Origin: LH-M37 sp032251315
GTDB taxonomy: Bacteria > Pseudomonadota > Gammaproteobacteria > SZUA-229
DNA: 40,503 nucleotides
Assembly: GCA_032251315.1 (NCBI GenBank)
Contig: JAVVEE010000018.1
Span: 1-40,503 of the forward strand
Reading direction: 5' to 3'
A program made the translations under genes and the position numbers. Below, piece after piece: positions 10,101-15,871 of this stretch. The stretch's first letter is position 1, and the number at the start of each line of letters is the position of its first letter. The notes beneath the pieces were generated by a model, which was not told where the DNA came from, made no database searches, and saw only the letters and a program-made list of their open reading frames with translations.

Positions 10101-11012
10101 CCCATTTATCGCGCGCTCCGCCATCAGCGTCAACGGCTGCTGCGAGCGTGGCGTTTCAGGGCGGTACCCCATCATCATATTGCCGCCGGGATCACGCAGT
10201 TGCAGATTGAGGATGCTGGACTGGCCGGATTCCAGCAGCCCCATGCCCCAAAGCGTTTCAGTAAATCTACTTTCACTCAGTAAATACCCGGCCTTATTGA
10301 AGAGATAAATTTCATCAAATTCACCTTGTCGACTCTGCTGAAAAATTGTGGCGAGGTCTTTTACCGGGTTTATTTTTAAGGCAAGCAGCGCAATAATTTC
10401 ACCACTGCGGCCCTTAACAGGCGCCACGGTAAACATAGCGGGCTGATCAAATAACGGATTATTATCCGCATCGGAATGAGAGATATTTACCTTCTGCGGA
10501 AGACTGTTTACGACATGGCCTGCAATGGCTTTGTCCAGAATGTGCTCGGGAATGTTACTGATAGCACCCAGATTGATGCCCGAATGAGAGGCCAGATTTA
10601 TTTTTTCTGTCGAAATAATAAAGTAATCGAGATGGTAATTATCCGCAGCAACCAGCGGTGACAGCATCTCACGCAGAGCTTCCTGCTCATGCGCAGTTTT
10701 GAGCAATGCTTCATCAGTCGGATATTCAAGCAATGACGCAGTCATCTCACGAACCGATGTTGTCTGTGCCCAGGAAGTAACCATCCTTTCGTGATGACGG
10801 TGCCAGTCGAGCAAAGCCCCTTCCGCCTGTTTGATCAGGGCGGTTAACATTGCACCCTTTTCGCCACGCACACGTTGCTCAAAAAACTGCTGGGTAAAAA
10901 TAGCACTCACAACCAGCAACACGATGACCAGCAGGCTTAAACTATAAAACAGGCAAGGTTTCCATTCGCCATTAAGTGATCTGACCTGACAGGTTGTTTT
11001 AATTACACTCAT
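7113..11012 (-). CDS. Tripartite hybrid histidine kinase (Cache-like, 2 PAS, HisKA, HATPase, 2 REC, HPt)
   Basis: This is a 1299-residue membrane sensor kinase. Membrane segments near 21-40 and 354-376 enclose a periplasmic Cache-like sensor. Two PAS domains follow (about 388-505, PAS_3-like with GSWDWDVI, and 508-628). HisKA has His655 (NMSHEIRTPMNG). The ATPase domain carries NNAIKFT, DTGIGI and GGTGLGLS. The first receiver (about 888-1008) keeps Asp944 but has LTRPV where LTKPV is usual, so it may be impaired. The second receiver (1033-1153) is complete (DD 1039-1040, Asp1083, Lys1138). The HPt has His1244 (AAHALKGVG). GGAG nine bases before the ATG fixes the start. It lies between the HTH-receiver gene and the receiver-EAL gene on the same strand, which suggests a shared phosphorelay. 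The signal is not evident. Confidence 0.9.
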   Translation of the reverse strand: MSVIKTTCQVRSLNGEWKPCLFYSLSLLVIVLLVVSAIFTQQFFEQRVRGEKGAMLTALIKQAEGALLDWHRHHERMVTSWAQTTSVREMTASLLEYPTDEALLKTAHEQEALREMLSPLVAADNYHLDYFIISTEKINLASHSGINLGAISNIPEHILDKAIAGHVVNSLPQKVNISHSDADNNPLFDQPAMFTVAPVKGRSGEIIALLALKINPVKDLATIFQQSRQGEFDEIYLFNKAGYLLSESRFTETLWGMGLLESGQSSILNLQLRDPGGNMMMGYRPETPRSQQPLTLMAERAINGEDGKNMDGYNDYRGVPVIGIWHWNGALGMGIAAEIDVQEAYATRLLLRKVMAFGVAFSVLIIVVFNLFFTFARNSVAKGKISLVNAQRMAHLGSWDWDVIRNRLVWSAETYRIFRQPPEQFEVCYETFLELVHPDDRNNVKAEMKNTLNNGQPYEAEMRIICPDGTERIVFMKAEIERNTRSDPSRMYGSVLDVTERKKAEQELILFKTTSDMIEDGVFMFSPGSLKFFYVNQAAVRQLGFTQAELFSMRLTDITPSFDEEAFRALMTPMMMEGAERTLLFQTEFQRNDRTLAPVDVVLQYLAPKDESPRFVAIARDFSARRRIEDQLKAEKEKAEQATQSKSEFLANMSHEIRTPMNGVLGMLELLSITPLTEKQTGYLYTAESSAKSLLTVINDVLDFSKIEAGKMQLESAVFNLHEVVEDSVRSMSKQADAKQLDLNCYISTEVPLLVIGDPVRLRQIITNLVNNAIKFTMSGEVNFRLCKKSDNGNLVRLRFEVEDTGIGIEKNQLEKLFDAFTQADGSTTRRYGGTGLGLSICRQLVSMMHGEMSVNSDLGEGSIFTFHIILSKVEQRLERRENGLLQDIRVLVVDHSDTNRKILGSYLSSWKVQNADVGDSDVVLPTLRDAINNDKPYQIILLDLQMEKVDGLKLAQMIKAEQDLQYIHIVTLGSLTEDADTIEDNHLIDYQLTRPVRQSSLFEALLQVTDQEETQHREEDAFKQPDIIFSGARVLLVDDATTNQAVELEMLYTLGVETVLVNNGRAALREIKKSEFDLVLMDCQMPIMDGYTATGIIRAQEKAKGLEHLTIIALTANAMKGDREVCVAAGMDDYLAKPVTLDKIRRILSQWLPDDKQYQISRDAIEVNHTEVTASAAENNISDSTDVGNAALDKKRVEDLRQLAGKRFRLLINSFERDVKKHLRLLHSAIKQNDPEKVALAAHALKGVGMSMAAIQFSNNCKKLEMQALDNDVVEAQSQLKNIQAEYQRAIKSLRKLN

Positions 11013-11141
11013 GCAATAAAACTCCTATTTAAGACATGAGCGTGAAACTTCATGCGGCATCATGTGCATCAGAATACGAATCTTAATGATAATAATGCAT
11101 CAATAATATTAGATTATATTATTAAGACACTTACGTGTTTT

Positions 11142-11158
11142 TGGTTCATCTCGAACCA
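11142..11158. other. Hairpin between regulator and kinase genes
   Basis: TGGTTC (11142-11147) and GAACCA (11153-11158) form a perfect 6-bp stem with a 5-base loop, just after the stop of the regulator gene. On the minus strand it is followed by A, not T, so it is not a normal intrinsic terminator. It may be an operator or a transcript-stabilising hairpin. Confidence 0.4.
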
Positions 11159-11175
11159 TGTGACTAATAGTAGCT

Positions 11176-11778
11176 TTATTCCTGGCGCCGACTATTTAAA
11201 TTATCCAAACGCACTTTTGCATGTTGTTCAATAAGCTCAAAAGGTATCGGTTTCTGGTAAACTTTTATTCCCTCCGGCACTCCTCCCTTCTCCTTAATAT
11301 CCTCTTTGGATAAAGCTGAAACCACGATAATCTCGGTAGTCTTTAGGTCAGCCTGCCGGTTCAATACCTGGAGCATGTAAAAACCATCCATATTCGGCAT
11401 TTGTAAATCCGTAACAATCATATCCGGTTGCCAGGCGCCTATTTTTAGCAGACCTTCATAACCATCACTGGCTGTTTGCAAATCAACAGGTATCGTCCAG
11501 CCTTCTACATTGAATCGATACAGCGTTAATAAATCAGGCTCGTCTTCTATCACCAGTAACTTCAGTTTGGGCTGATTTTTTTCATCACCACCCAACAACT
11601 TTTTCTGTAGCGCTTCGATGTCCGAGACCCGGAAGCGGCGGTGACCGCCCGGCGTTTTCCATGCCGGCAAAATACCTGCCTCAGCCCACAGCTGAATGGT
11701 CCTCGTGGTCACCGACAGGAGTGCGGCAGCCTCTTTAGTTGTACATGTTTCTTTTTTTGTTTCTGTAGCTTGTGACAT
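11176..11778 (-). CDS. DNA-binding response regulator with N-terminal excisionase/MerR-type HTH and C-terminal receiver
   Basis: This is a 200-residue regulator with reversed domain order. Residues 11-60 form an excisionase/MerR-like helix-turn-helix (TTKEAAALLSVTTRTIQLW, then the wing GGHRRFR). Residues 72-195 form a receiver with acidic IEDE (77-80), phospho-acceptor Asp124 (IVTDLQMPNMDG) and Lys176 (YQKPI), all intact. Most response regulators carry the receiver first. AGGA five bases before the ATG and a sigma-70 promoter at 11843-11871 support the start. It heads the minus-strand signalling cluster and is its only DNA-binding protein, so it is the natural transcriptional output for the HPt-bearing kinases downstream. 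Its targets are unknown. Confidence 0.85.
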   Translation of the reverse strand: MSQATETKKETCTTKEAAALLSVTTRTIQLWAEAGILPAWKTPGGHRRFRVSDIEALQKKLLGGDEKNQPKLKLLVIEDEPDLLTLYRFNVEGWTIPVDLQTASDGYEGLLKIGAWQPDMIVTDLQMPNMDGFYMLQVLNRQADLKTTEIIVVSALSKEDIKEKGGVPEGIKVYQKPIPFELIEQHAKVRLDNLNSRRQE

Positions 11779-11816
11779 ATTAATCCTGATAGTTTTTTAT
11801 ATTTTATGCATTTATT

Positions 11817-11829
11817 CCGGATTTTCCGG
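11817..11829. promoter_or_regulatory. Small inverted repeat in the leader of the HTH-receiver gene
   Basis: CCGGATTTTCCGG is an inverted repeat (CCGGA/TCCGG, three-base centre). It lies just downstream of the predicted start site from the promoter at 11843-11871, a good position for an autoregulatory operator. Only its position and symmetry support this. Confidence 0.3.
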
Positions 11830-11842
11830 TATTTCAGGAACA

Positions 11843-11871
11843 TATATATGCTTATTTGGCGGTTACGTCAA
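11843..11871 (-). promoter_or_regulatory. Sigma-70 promoter of the HTH-receiver gene
   Basis: On the minus strand TTGACG (11871-11866), a 17-base spacer and TATATA (11848-11843). The predicted start is near 11836, about 58 bases before the ATG at 11778. Confidence 0.55.
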
Positions 11872-12255
11872 TCTATAAACAATAATAAAAAGGTGTATAT
11901 AAACTTTCTCTCCAATAGTTACAGTTTTTATTTTGTTAACACATTCTTAGCTCATCATTTATAGACCTGCGAACACACCTGCTTTGCGAGTTTGTGGAAT
12001 TTCAGTCCGATGGCAGAACATCACACGGGGATTAAGTAATGGACAGGCTGCAATGAAACAATGATGTTCCTATAAACCATTCGTCAGACCAACGTAAGTC
12101 GTTGATTTTATGCATCAGGCAATCAGACAGCGACCTCCGGAATGCCTGCTTTTAGTGTATAATTTCGCCTCCAGAAATCCTGTCGCTGTGATTCAAATCA
12201 TAATTAAAACAGGATCTTACAAAACCTGATTGAGCAAGCCGTTCCGGTGACACCC
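11872..12255. other. Divergent intergenic region with -10-like element
   Basis: About 380 bases upstream of the YkgJ-type gene. TATAAT occurs at 12158-12163 but without a convincing -35. A CRP/FNR-like palindrome is at 12188-12201. Short frames here lack ribosome binding sites and recognisable products. Confidence 0.4.
12188..12201. promoter_or_regulatory. CRP/FNR-family-like palindrome upstream of the YkgJ-type gene
   Basis: GTGATTCAAATCAT contains the core TGA-N6-TCA. With the preceding T it reads TGTGA-N6-TCATA, one base off the CRP consensus; as TGAT-N4-ATCA it also fits FNR. The centre is 61 bases before the ATG at 12256. No good -10 lies at the expected distance for class II activation, so its function is uncertain. 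Confidence 0.35.
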
Positions 12256-13173
12256 ATGAGTGACCAAAAATTCGACCTTCCCCACCATAGCCCGGTTCAG
12301 CCCACACGGCTGGAGCTTGATGACGAGATAAAATTTCGTTGTCATCGCAGTGTTTCATGCTGGAACGAATGCTGCGCGAGAGCGGATGTTACGCTCGCCC
12401 CTTATGACATTATCCGTTTAAAAGATCATCTGGACATGAATTCAACCGAATTTCTGGCTAAATATTCAGTGCCTTTTGAAATTGACGGCCACGGCATACC
12501 CGGCATCAAGTTGCGCACCGATGATTCAGGTGCCTGCCTGTTTATGACCGAAGAAGGCTGCTCCGTCTATGAAAACCGCCCCACCGCCTGTCGTTACTAT
12601 CCCTCGGGTCTGTTGTCCATGCGTGCACTGGGCAAACCGGACGATGAGCAGCATTTTCTGTTGATTAAGGAAGAGCATTGCAAAGGTCACGAAGAAGACA
12701 ATATTGTTACCATCGGTGACTACCGTAAGGAGCAGGGTGTTGAAATCTACGATGAGTTAAATCGTGATTATTACCGCATCATCCTGAAGAAAAAATCGAC
12801 CGGCCCCACTATTGGCGCCCCTTCGGACATGAGCTTGCAATTGTTCTTCATGGCCAGTTATGATATCGATCGTTTCCGTCGTTTTGTGATGAGTGAAAAC
12901 TTTATAAAAATCTATGACATCACTGACAAGCAGTACGAACAGCTGGGAAAAGATGATATTGAACTGATGAAGTTTGGTTTCACACTGATGAGGCAGGTAT
13001 TCTTCGGTGAAGTATCGATTAAAGAACGCGAAGGTGCCTGGGATAAGCGCGCCGAAGAACGTCGTGAGATTCTTGAGTATCGCAAAAAGGTTGAAATTGA
13101 AGAGCACATGAGAAAACAGGAAGAAGCACGCAAAGCTGCTATTGACTCCGGCACTGACAATGCTGAAGCCTAA
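12256..13173 (+). CDS. YkgJ-family cysteine cluster protein
   Basis: This 305-residue cytoplasmic protein belongs to the YkgJ (zinc/iron-chelating, CxxxCxxC) family. Cysteines lie in CHRSVSCWNECC near residues 31-42, in GACLF and GCSVY, and in TACRYYP near residues 112-118. These are the usual ligands for a metal or iron-sulfur centre; the biochemical role is not established. The C-terminal 40 residues are a charged helix (EERREILEYRKKVEIEEH). I prefer the ATG at 12256, which has GGTGA five bases upstream, over an in-frame GTG at 12247. The gene is followed after four bases by a phosphoesterase gene and forms an operon with it. Confidence 0.8.
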   Translation: MSDQKFDLPHHSPVQPTRLELDDEIKFRCHRSVSCWNECCARADVTLAPYDIIRLKDHLDMNSTEFLAKYSVPFEIDGHGIPGIKLRTDDSGACLFMTEEGCSVYENRPTACRYYPSGLLSMRALGKPDDEQHFLLIKEEHCKGHEEDNIVTIGDYRKEQGVEIYDELNRDYYRIILKKKSTGPTIGAPSDMSLQLFFMASYDIDRFRRFVMSENFIKIYDITDKQYEQLGKDDIELMKFGFTLMRQVFFGEVSIKEREGAWDKRAEERREILEYRKKVEIEEHMRKQEEARKAAIDSGTDNAEA

Positions 13174-13177
13174 GCCT

Positions 13178-13702
13178 ATGAGCCTTGCCGTAAAAGTAGG
13201 TATTCTCTCCGATACACACGGACATGTTGACGAGCGCGTTCTTGAGGTCATTGCCGATTGTGATTTTGCAATTCATGCCGGCGACATCTGCGGCGCGCAT
13301 ATTCTGGAAAAACTGAAGCCGCGTATCGATGTAATTGCCGTGGCCGGTAATAACGATCATGCGGCGCTGTGGCATGAGGATGAAGCCGAGATAGTCTCCG
13401 CCCTGCCCCATTCCACTCAGCTACAACTACCTGGCGGCCTGGTCATCATCGAACACGGTCATCGTCTGGGCCATCATCCTGACCATGACCAGTTCCGCTG
13501 GGACCATGCGGAAGCGAAACTGGTGGTTTATGGGCATACCCATAAACGCATTATCGATCAGTCAGCCGAGCCATGGGTCATCAATCCCGGTGCAGCCGGC
13601 AAGGTCAGAAATCATGGTGGCCCTTCCTGCCTGATATTGCACGCTTCTGAAAGCCACTGGCGGATTGAAACGGTTTTATTTAATGACAGTGTTGCGGCCT
13701 AA
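13178..13702 (+). CDS. YfcE/MJ0936-type metallophosphoesterase
   Basis: This 174-residue calcineurin-like phosphoesterase has the motifs in order: ILSDTHGH, HAGDICG, AGNNDH, IEHGHRLG and YGHTHK, then VINPGAAGK. These supply the Asp, His and Asn ligands of a two-metal centre. Proteins of this family hydrolyse phosphodiesters such as bis-pNPP in vitro; the natural substrate is usually unknown. Without a signal peptide it is cytoplasmic. The open frame extends upstream to a TTG at 13142 inside the preceding gene, but the ATG four bases after that gene's stop gives the usual family length and was chosen. Co-transcription with the YkgJ-type gene is likely. Confidence 0.85.
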   Translation: MSLAVKVGILSDTHGHVDERVLEVIADCDFAIHAGDICGAHILEKLKPRIDVIAVAGNNDHAALWHEDEAEIVSALPHSTQLQLPGGLVIIEHGHRLGHHPDHDQFRWDHAEAKLVVYGHTHKRIIDQSAEPWVINPGAAGKVRNHGGPSCLILHASESHWRIETVLFNDSVAA

Positions 13703-13770
13703 GCGCAGTTGGCAGTTTAAAACCCTGGCTTTCAATTACCAGACTTTATTAGACCGGATGCTTCATAAAT

Positions 13771-14505
13771 TCAGGCCTTTATATACACCCAGCCCTTTTT
13801 GAGGCGCTGCGGAATTATATCTGCGGCTGTTCTGTCAACCCCCGTTCCCGGCATCAAAACAATTTCAACACCTTCAATGTTATGGGCCTTGGCAATTGAT
13901 TGCTTACAGGCGAAAAACGATACATTACCGTCAGCCGCCATTTGTTGTAAACGCTCTATATAAGGTGATACACCAGGCCTTAAAACATTAATGCCTGATT
14001 TATTAGTAACAATATCCAGCTTCATTGGAGTACCGGCTTTGCGATAAGTCGCCAGCAAATGATCAGCTTCAGTTAATGCCGCATTCACCACCTGTACATC
14101 GCCTGAATCGATATGCAGCACAATCTTACGTTGCGCATGATCAACCGTTACCTGGTTAGCTACATATTGAAAAGCATTTTCAGCTGAGATAACTCCTTTT
14201 GCGCCGGGGCTATACTGGTAAGTTCCCCAGCCTAATAACACACCTAAAGCCAGTGTCACCGAGGCCGCCAGTGCTCTTGCATAATTTGAACGCGCACTTT
14301 TTATTCCTGCTTCCTCATAGCGTGAAGGGGGGACTTCACTGTAGGCATAACCGACCAGCTCACGCACAGCCTTTAGCTGGCAGACACGCTCGCGCAACCC
14401 CTTGTCATCCAGCAATAACTGATGAATTTCATTCATTTCATCGGCATCGAGTTGCTTGTCGATAAATAAATTTAATTTTTCTTCCGTAACTTCATTAACA
14501 CTCAT
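13771..14505 (-). CDS. Membrane anti-sigma factor with periplasmic DsrE-like domain
   Basis: This 244-residue protein is encoded directly after an ECF sigma gene with a TAATG overlap. Residues 1-70 resemble an anti-sigma cytoplasmic domain (LFIDKQLDADEMNEIHQLL) but lack the usual zinc-binding HxxxCxxC. One membrane segment spans about 77-95. The periplasmic part (about 125-244) resembles DsrE/DsrF-type domains: KIVLHIDSGD, a central strand KLDIVTNKSG, VSFFACKQSIA with Cys200, and the end GWVYIKA. The same landmarks appear in the secreted protein at 15351-15782 (KIVLQISDNN, VTFSACQNTIA, GYIAIKP). I infer that it holds the sigma factor at the membrane and that its DsrE-like part senses a periplasmic sulfur, redox or ligand signal. 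The fusion architecture is unusual. Confidence 0.75.
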   Translation of the reverse strand: MSVNEVTEEKLNLFIDKQLDADEMNEIHQLLLDDKGLRERVCQLKAVRELVGYAYSEVPPSRYEEAGIKSARSNYARALAASVTLALGVLLGWGTYQYSPGAKGVISAENAFQYVANQVTVDHAQRKIVLHIDSGDVQVVNAALTEADHLLATYRKAGTPMKLDIVTNKSGINVLRPGVSPYIERLQQMAADGNVSFFACKQSIAKAHNIEGVEIVLMPGTGVDRTAADIIPQRLKKGWVYIKA

Positions 14506-15053
14506 TATTTAATACTCCGCAACTTACAGCCGGAAAGCTCATCTACCCCGAAATCCAGTAATTTCTGCTTTAATTTCTTTCGTGCCCGGAACAACCGACT
14601 CATGACTGTGCCAATCGGTACATCGATGATCTCAGCGATTTCCGCATAACTGAATCCTGCAAAATCCGCCAATGTCACCACTTCCCGTAGCGGCATAGGC
14701 AATTGTTCAATTGCTGAGCGCACACGATCGACGATCTGTGATTGCTGGTAACTTTCATCATGCTCAGCCTGCACCTCGTCCTGCATTTCAACAAATTCAA
14801 CATTTCGACTTTTAACCCTTAAATAATCCTGCCAGCAATTGAATAATATTCGATACAACCATGTATCAATAGTGCCAAGGTCACGCAGGCTGGCGGCGTT
14901 TTTTATCGCTTTATAAATCGCTTCCTGAGCCAGATCGTCTGCCAGGGCGAAACTATGACACCACGAATAAGCGATGCGATACAGTTTATTACGTCGCGCT
15001 GCAAATTCTGATTTCAGCGAGAATGCAGCCAGCATATTTGTAACTTTTTTCAA
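14505..15053 (-). CDS. ECF-type RNA polymerase sigma factor
   Basis: This is a 182-residue sigma-70 family protein. Region 2 spans about 18-83 (DDLAQEAIYKAIKN, TWLYRILFNCWQDYLR). Region 4 spans about 108-165 (IEQLPMPLREVVTLADFAGF, then SYAEIAEIIDVPIGTVMSR). Region 3 is absent, as expected for ECF factors. The start is a TTG with GGGAG seven bases upstream; an ATG at 15035 has no good site. The stop overlaps the anti-sigma start. A promoter motif at 15073-15104 matches that of the divergent DsrE-like gene, which predicts that this sigma factor drives both its own operon and the divergent gene. The cognate signal is unknown. Confidence 0.9.
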   Translation of the reverse strand: MKKVTNMLAAFSLKSEFAARRNKLYRIAYSWCHSFALADDLAQEAIYKAIKNAASLRDLGTIDTWLYRILFNCWQDYLRVKSRNVEFVEMQDEVQAEHDESYQQSQIVDRVRSAIEQLPMPLREVVTLADFAGFSYAEIAEIIDVPIGTVMSRLFRARKKLKQKLLDFGVDELSGCKLRSIK

Positions 15054-15072
15054 AATAAAACTCCCGCCTTTA

Positions 15073-15104
15073 GTAGAGACGATGTAATCGACTATTTATT
15101 CACA
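15073..15104 (-). promoter_or_regulatory. Predicted ECF promoter of the sigma/anti-sigma operon
   Basis: On the minus strand TGTGAATAAA (15104-15095), 13 bases, then CGTCTCTAC (15081-15073). The divergent promoter at 15257-15288 has the same blocks and spacing with one change (CGTCTTTAC). CGTC is a common ECF -10 core. The start site would fall near 15067, right before the GGGAG ribosome binding site. Confidence 0.7.
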
Positions 15105-15256
15105 TAAGTTAATTACAATATTATTATTTAATTAACTTATTATTACCTTAAATTCAAAAATACCACTTTTTAATCATGCTAAACATGGATATTCCTACCA
15201 GCACTTTCAATGATAACGTGAATCTATTAAATAATTAAGTGAATATAACAAATTCC

Positions 15257-15288
15257 TGTGAATAAACTCATATTAGCTCCGTCTTTAC
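15257..15288 (+). promoter_or_regulatory. Predicted ECF promoter of the secreted DsrE-like gene
   Basis: TGTGAATAAA (15257-15266), 13 bases, CGTCTTTAC (15280-15288). This matches the minus-strand promoter at 15073-15104 in 18 of 19 fixed bases with identical spacing. The leader to the ATG at 15351 is about 57 bases. Two further GTGAAT hexamers lie upstream at 15218 and 15239, spaced 21 and 19 bases from each other and from the one in the -35 block. Confidence 0.7.
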
Positions 15289-15350
15289 AGTTAGATGCCA
15301 ACGTTACGGCATTCATTTAGTGTTCTTAAATAATTATGAGTGGAGTCACA

Positions 15351-15782
15351 ATGAGAAAATTTTACCAATCACTGATATTGCTAGCAGCTATAGCATTCAT
15401 ATTCCCTGTGCATGCCGCAAACGATTTTGCTGAGAAAAAGATCGTATTGCAAATTAGCGACAACAACCCCTTTAAACAAACGCTGGTGCTCAATGTTGCC
15501 AACAACCTGATAAAACACTATGGCCAGAATAAGGTGGCCGTTGAAATCGTGGCTTTCGGCCCCGGCTTGCGACTCTTATTTGAAAAGAATGCAAACAGCG
15601 GTCGAATTGATGGTCTGGTAGCCAACAATGTTACCTTTTCCGCATGTCAGAACACTATTGCCGGCATGACTCGTGTATTAGGCCATCCACCAGTGTTACA
15701 TGCTAGTGCCACACCAGTGCCAGCCGGAGTTGTACGCATTATTGATTTAGTCGAAGAAGGCTACATAGCAATAAAACCATAA
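15351..15782 (+). CDS. Secreted DsrE-like protein
   Basis: This 143-residue protein has a signal peptide (about 1-23, ending PVHA|AND). The mature part resembles the DsrE/DsrF-like fold of sulfur-relay proteins: KIVLQISDNN, VEIVAFGPG, then VTFSACQNTIAG with the only cysteine, Cys99, and a closing GYIAIKP. It is homologous along its length to the periplasmic domain of the nearby anti-sigma factor. GGAG five bases before the ATG at 15351 decides the start over an in-frame ATG at 15336. It is divergent from the sigma operon, carries the same promoter motif, and is followed on the same strand by the porin gene. It may feed back on, or compete with, the anti-sigma sensor. The ligand is unknown. 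Confidence 0.75.
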   Translation: MRKFYQSLILLAAIAFIFPVHAANDFAEKKIVLQISDNNPFKQTLVLNVANNLIKHYGQNKVAVEIVAFGPGLRLLFEKNANSGRIDGLVANNVTFSACQNTIAGMTRVLGHPPVLHASATPVPAGVVRIIDLVEEGYIAIKP

Positions 15783-15814
15783 TAAATATTTTTACTTGGG
15801 TACTGCAACCAGAA

Positions 15815-15853
15815 GTACTGATAAGCAGTACTAATAAGCATTACTGATAAAAA
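15815..15853 (+). repeat. Three tandem 13-bp repeats upstream of the porin gene
   Basis: GTACTGATAAGCA, GTACTAATAAGCA and TTACTGATAAAAA lie head to tail at 15815, 15828 and 15841. The first two also form a hairpin with AGTACT arms (15814-15819 and 15827-15832). They lie just before the porin ribosome binding site and could be protein-binding iterons or a leader structure. Confidence 0.55.
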
Positions 15854-15871
15854 ATTTCGGGAGAGATAAGC

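Noticed and set aside
12157..12358. Minus-strand open frame of 68 codons overlapping the YkgJ-type start
   Set aside because: Lies across the promoter region and gene start, with no ribosome binding site or recognisable product.
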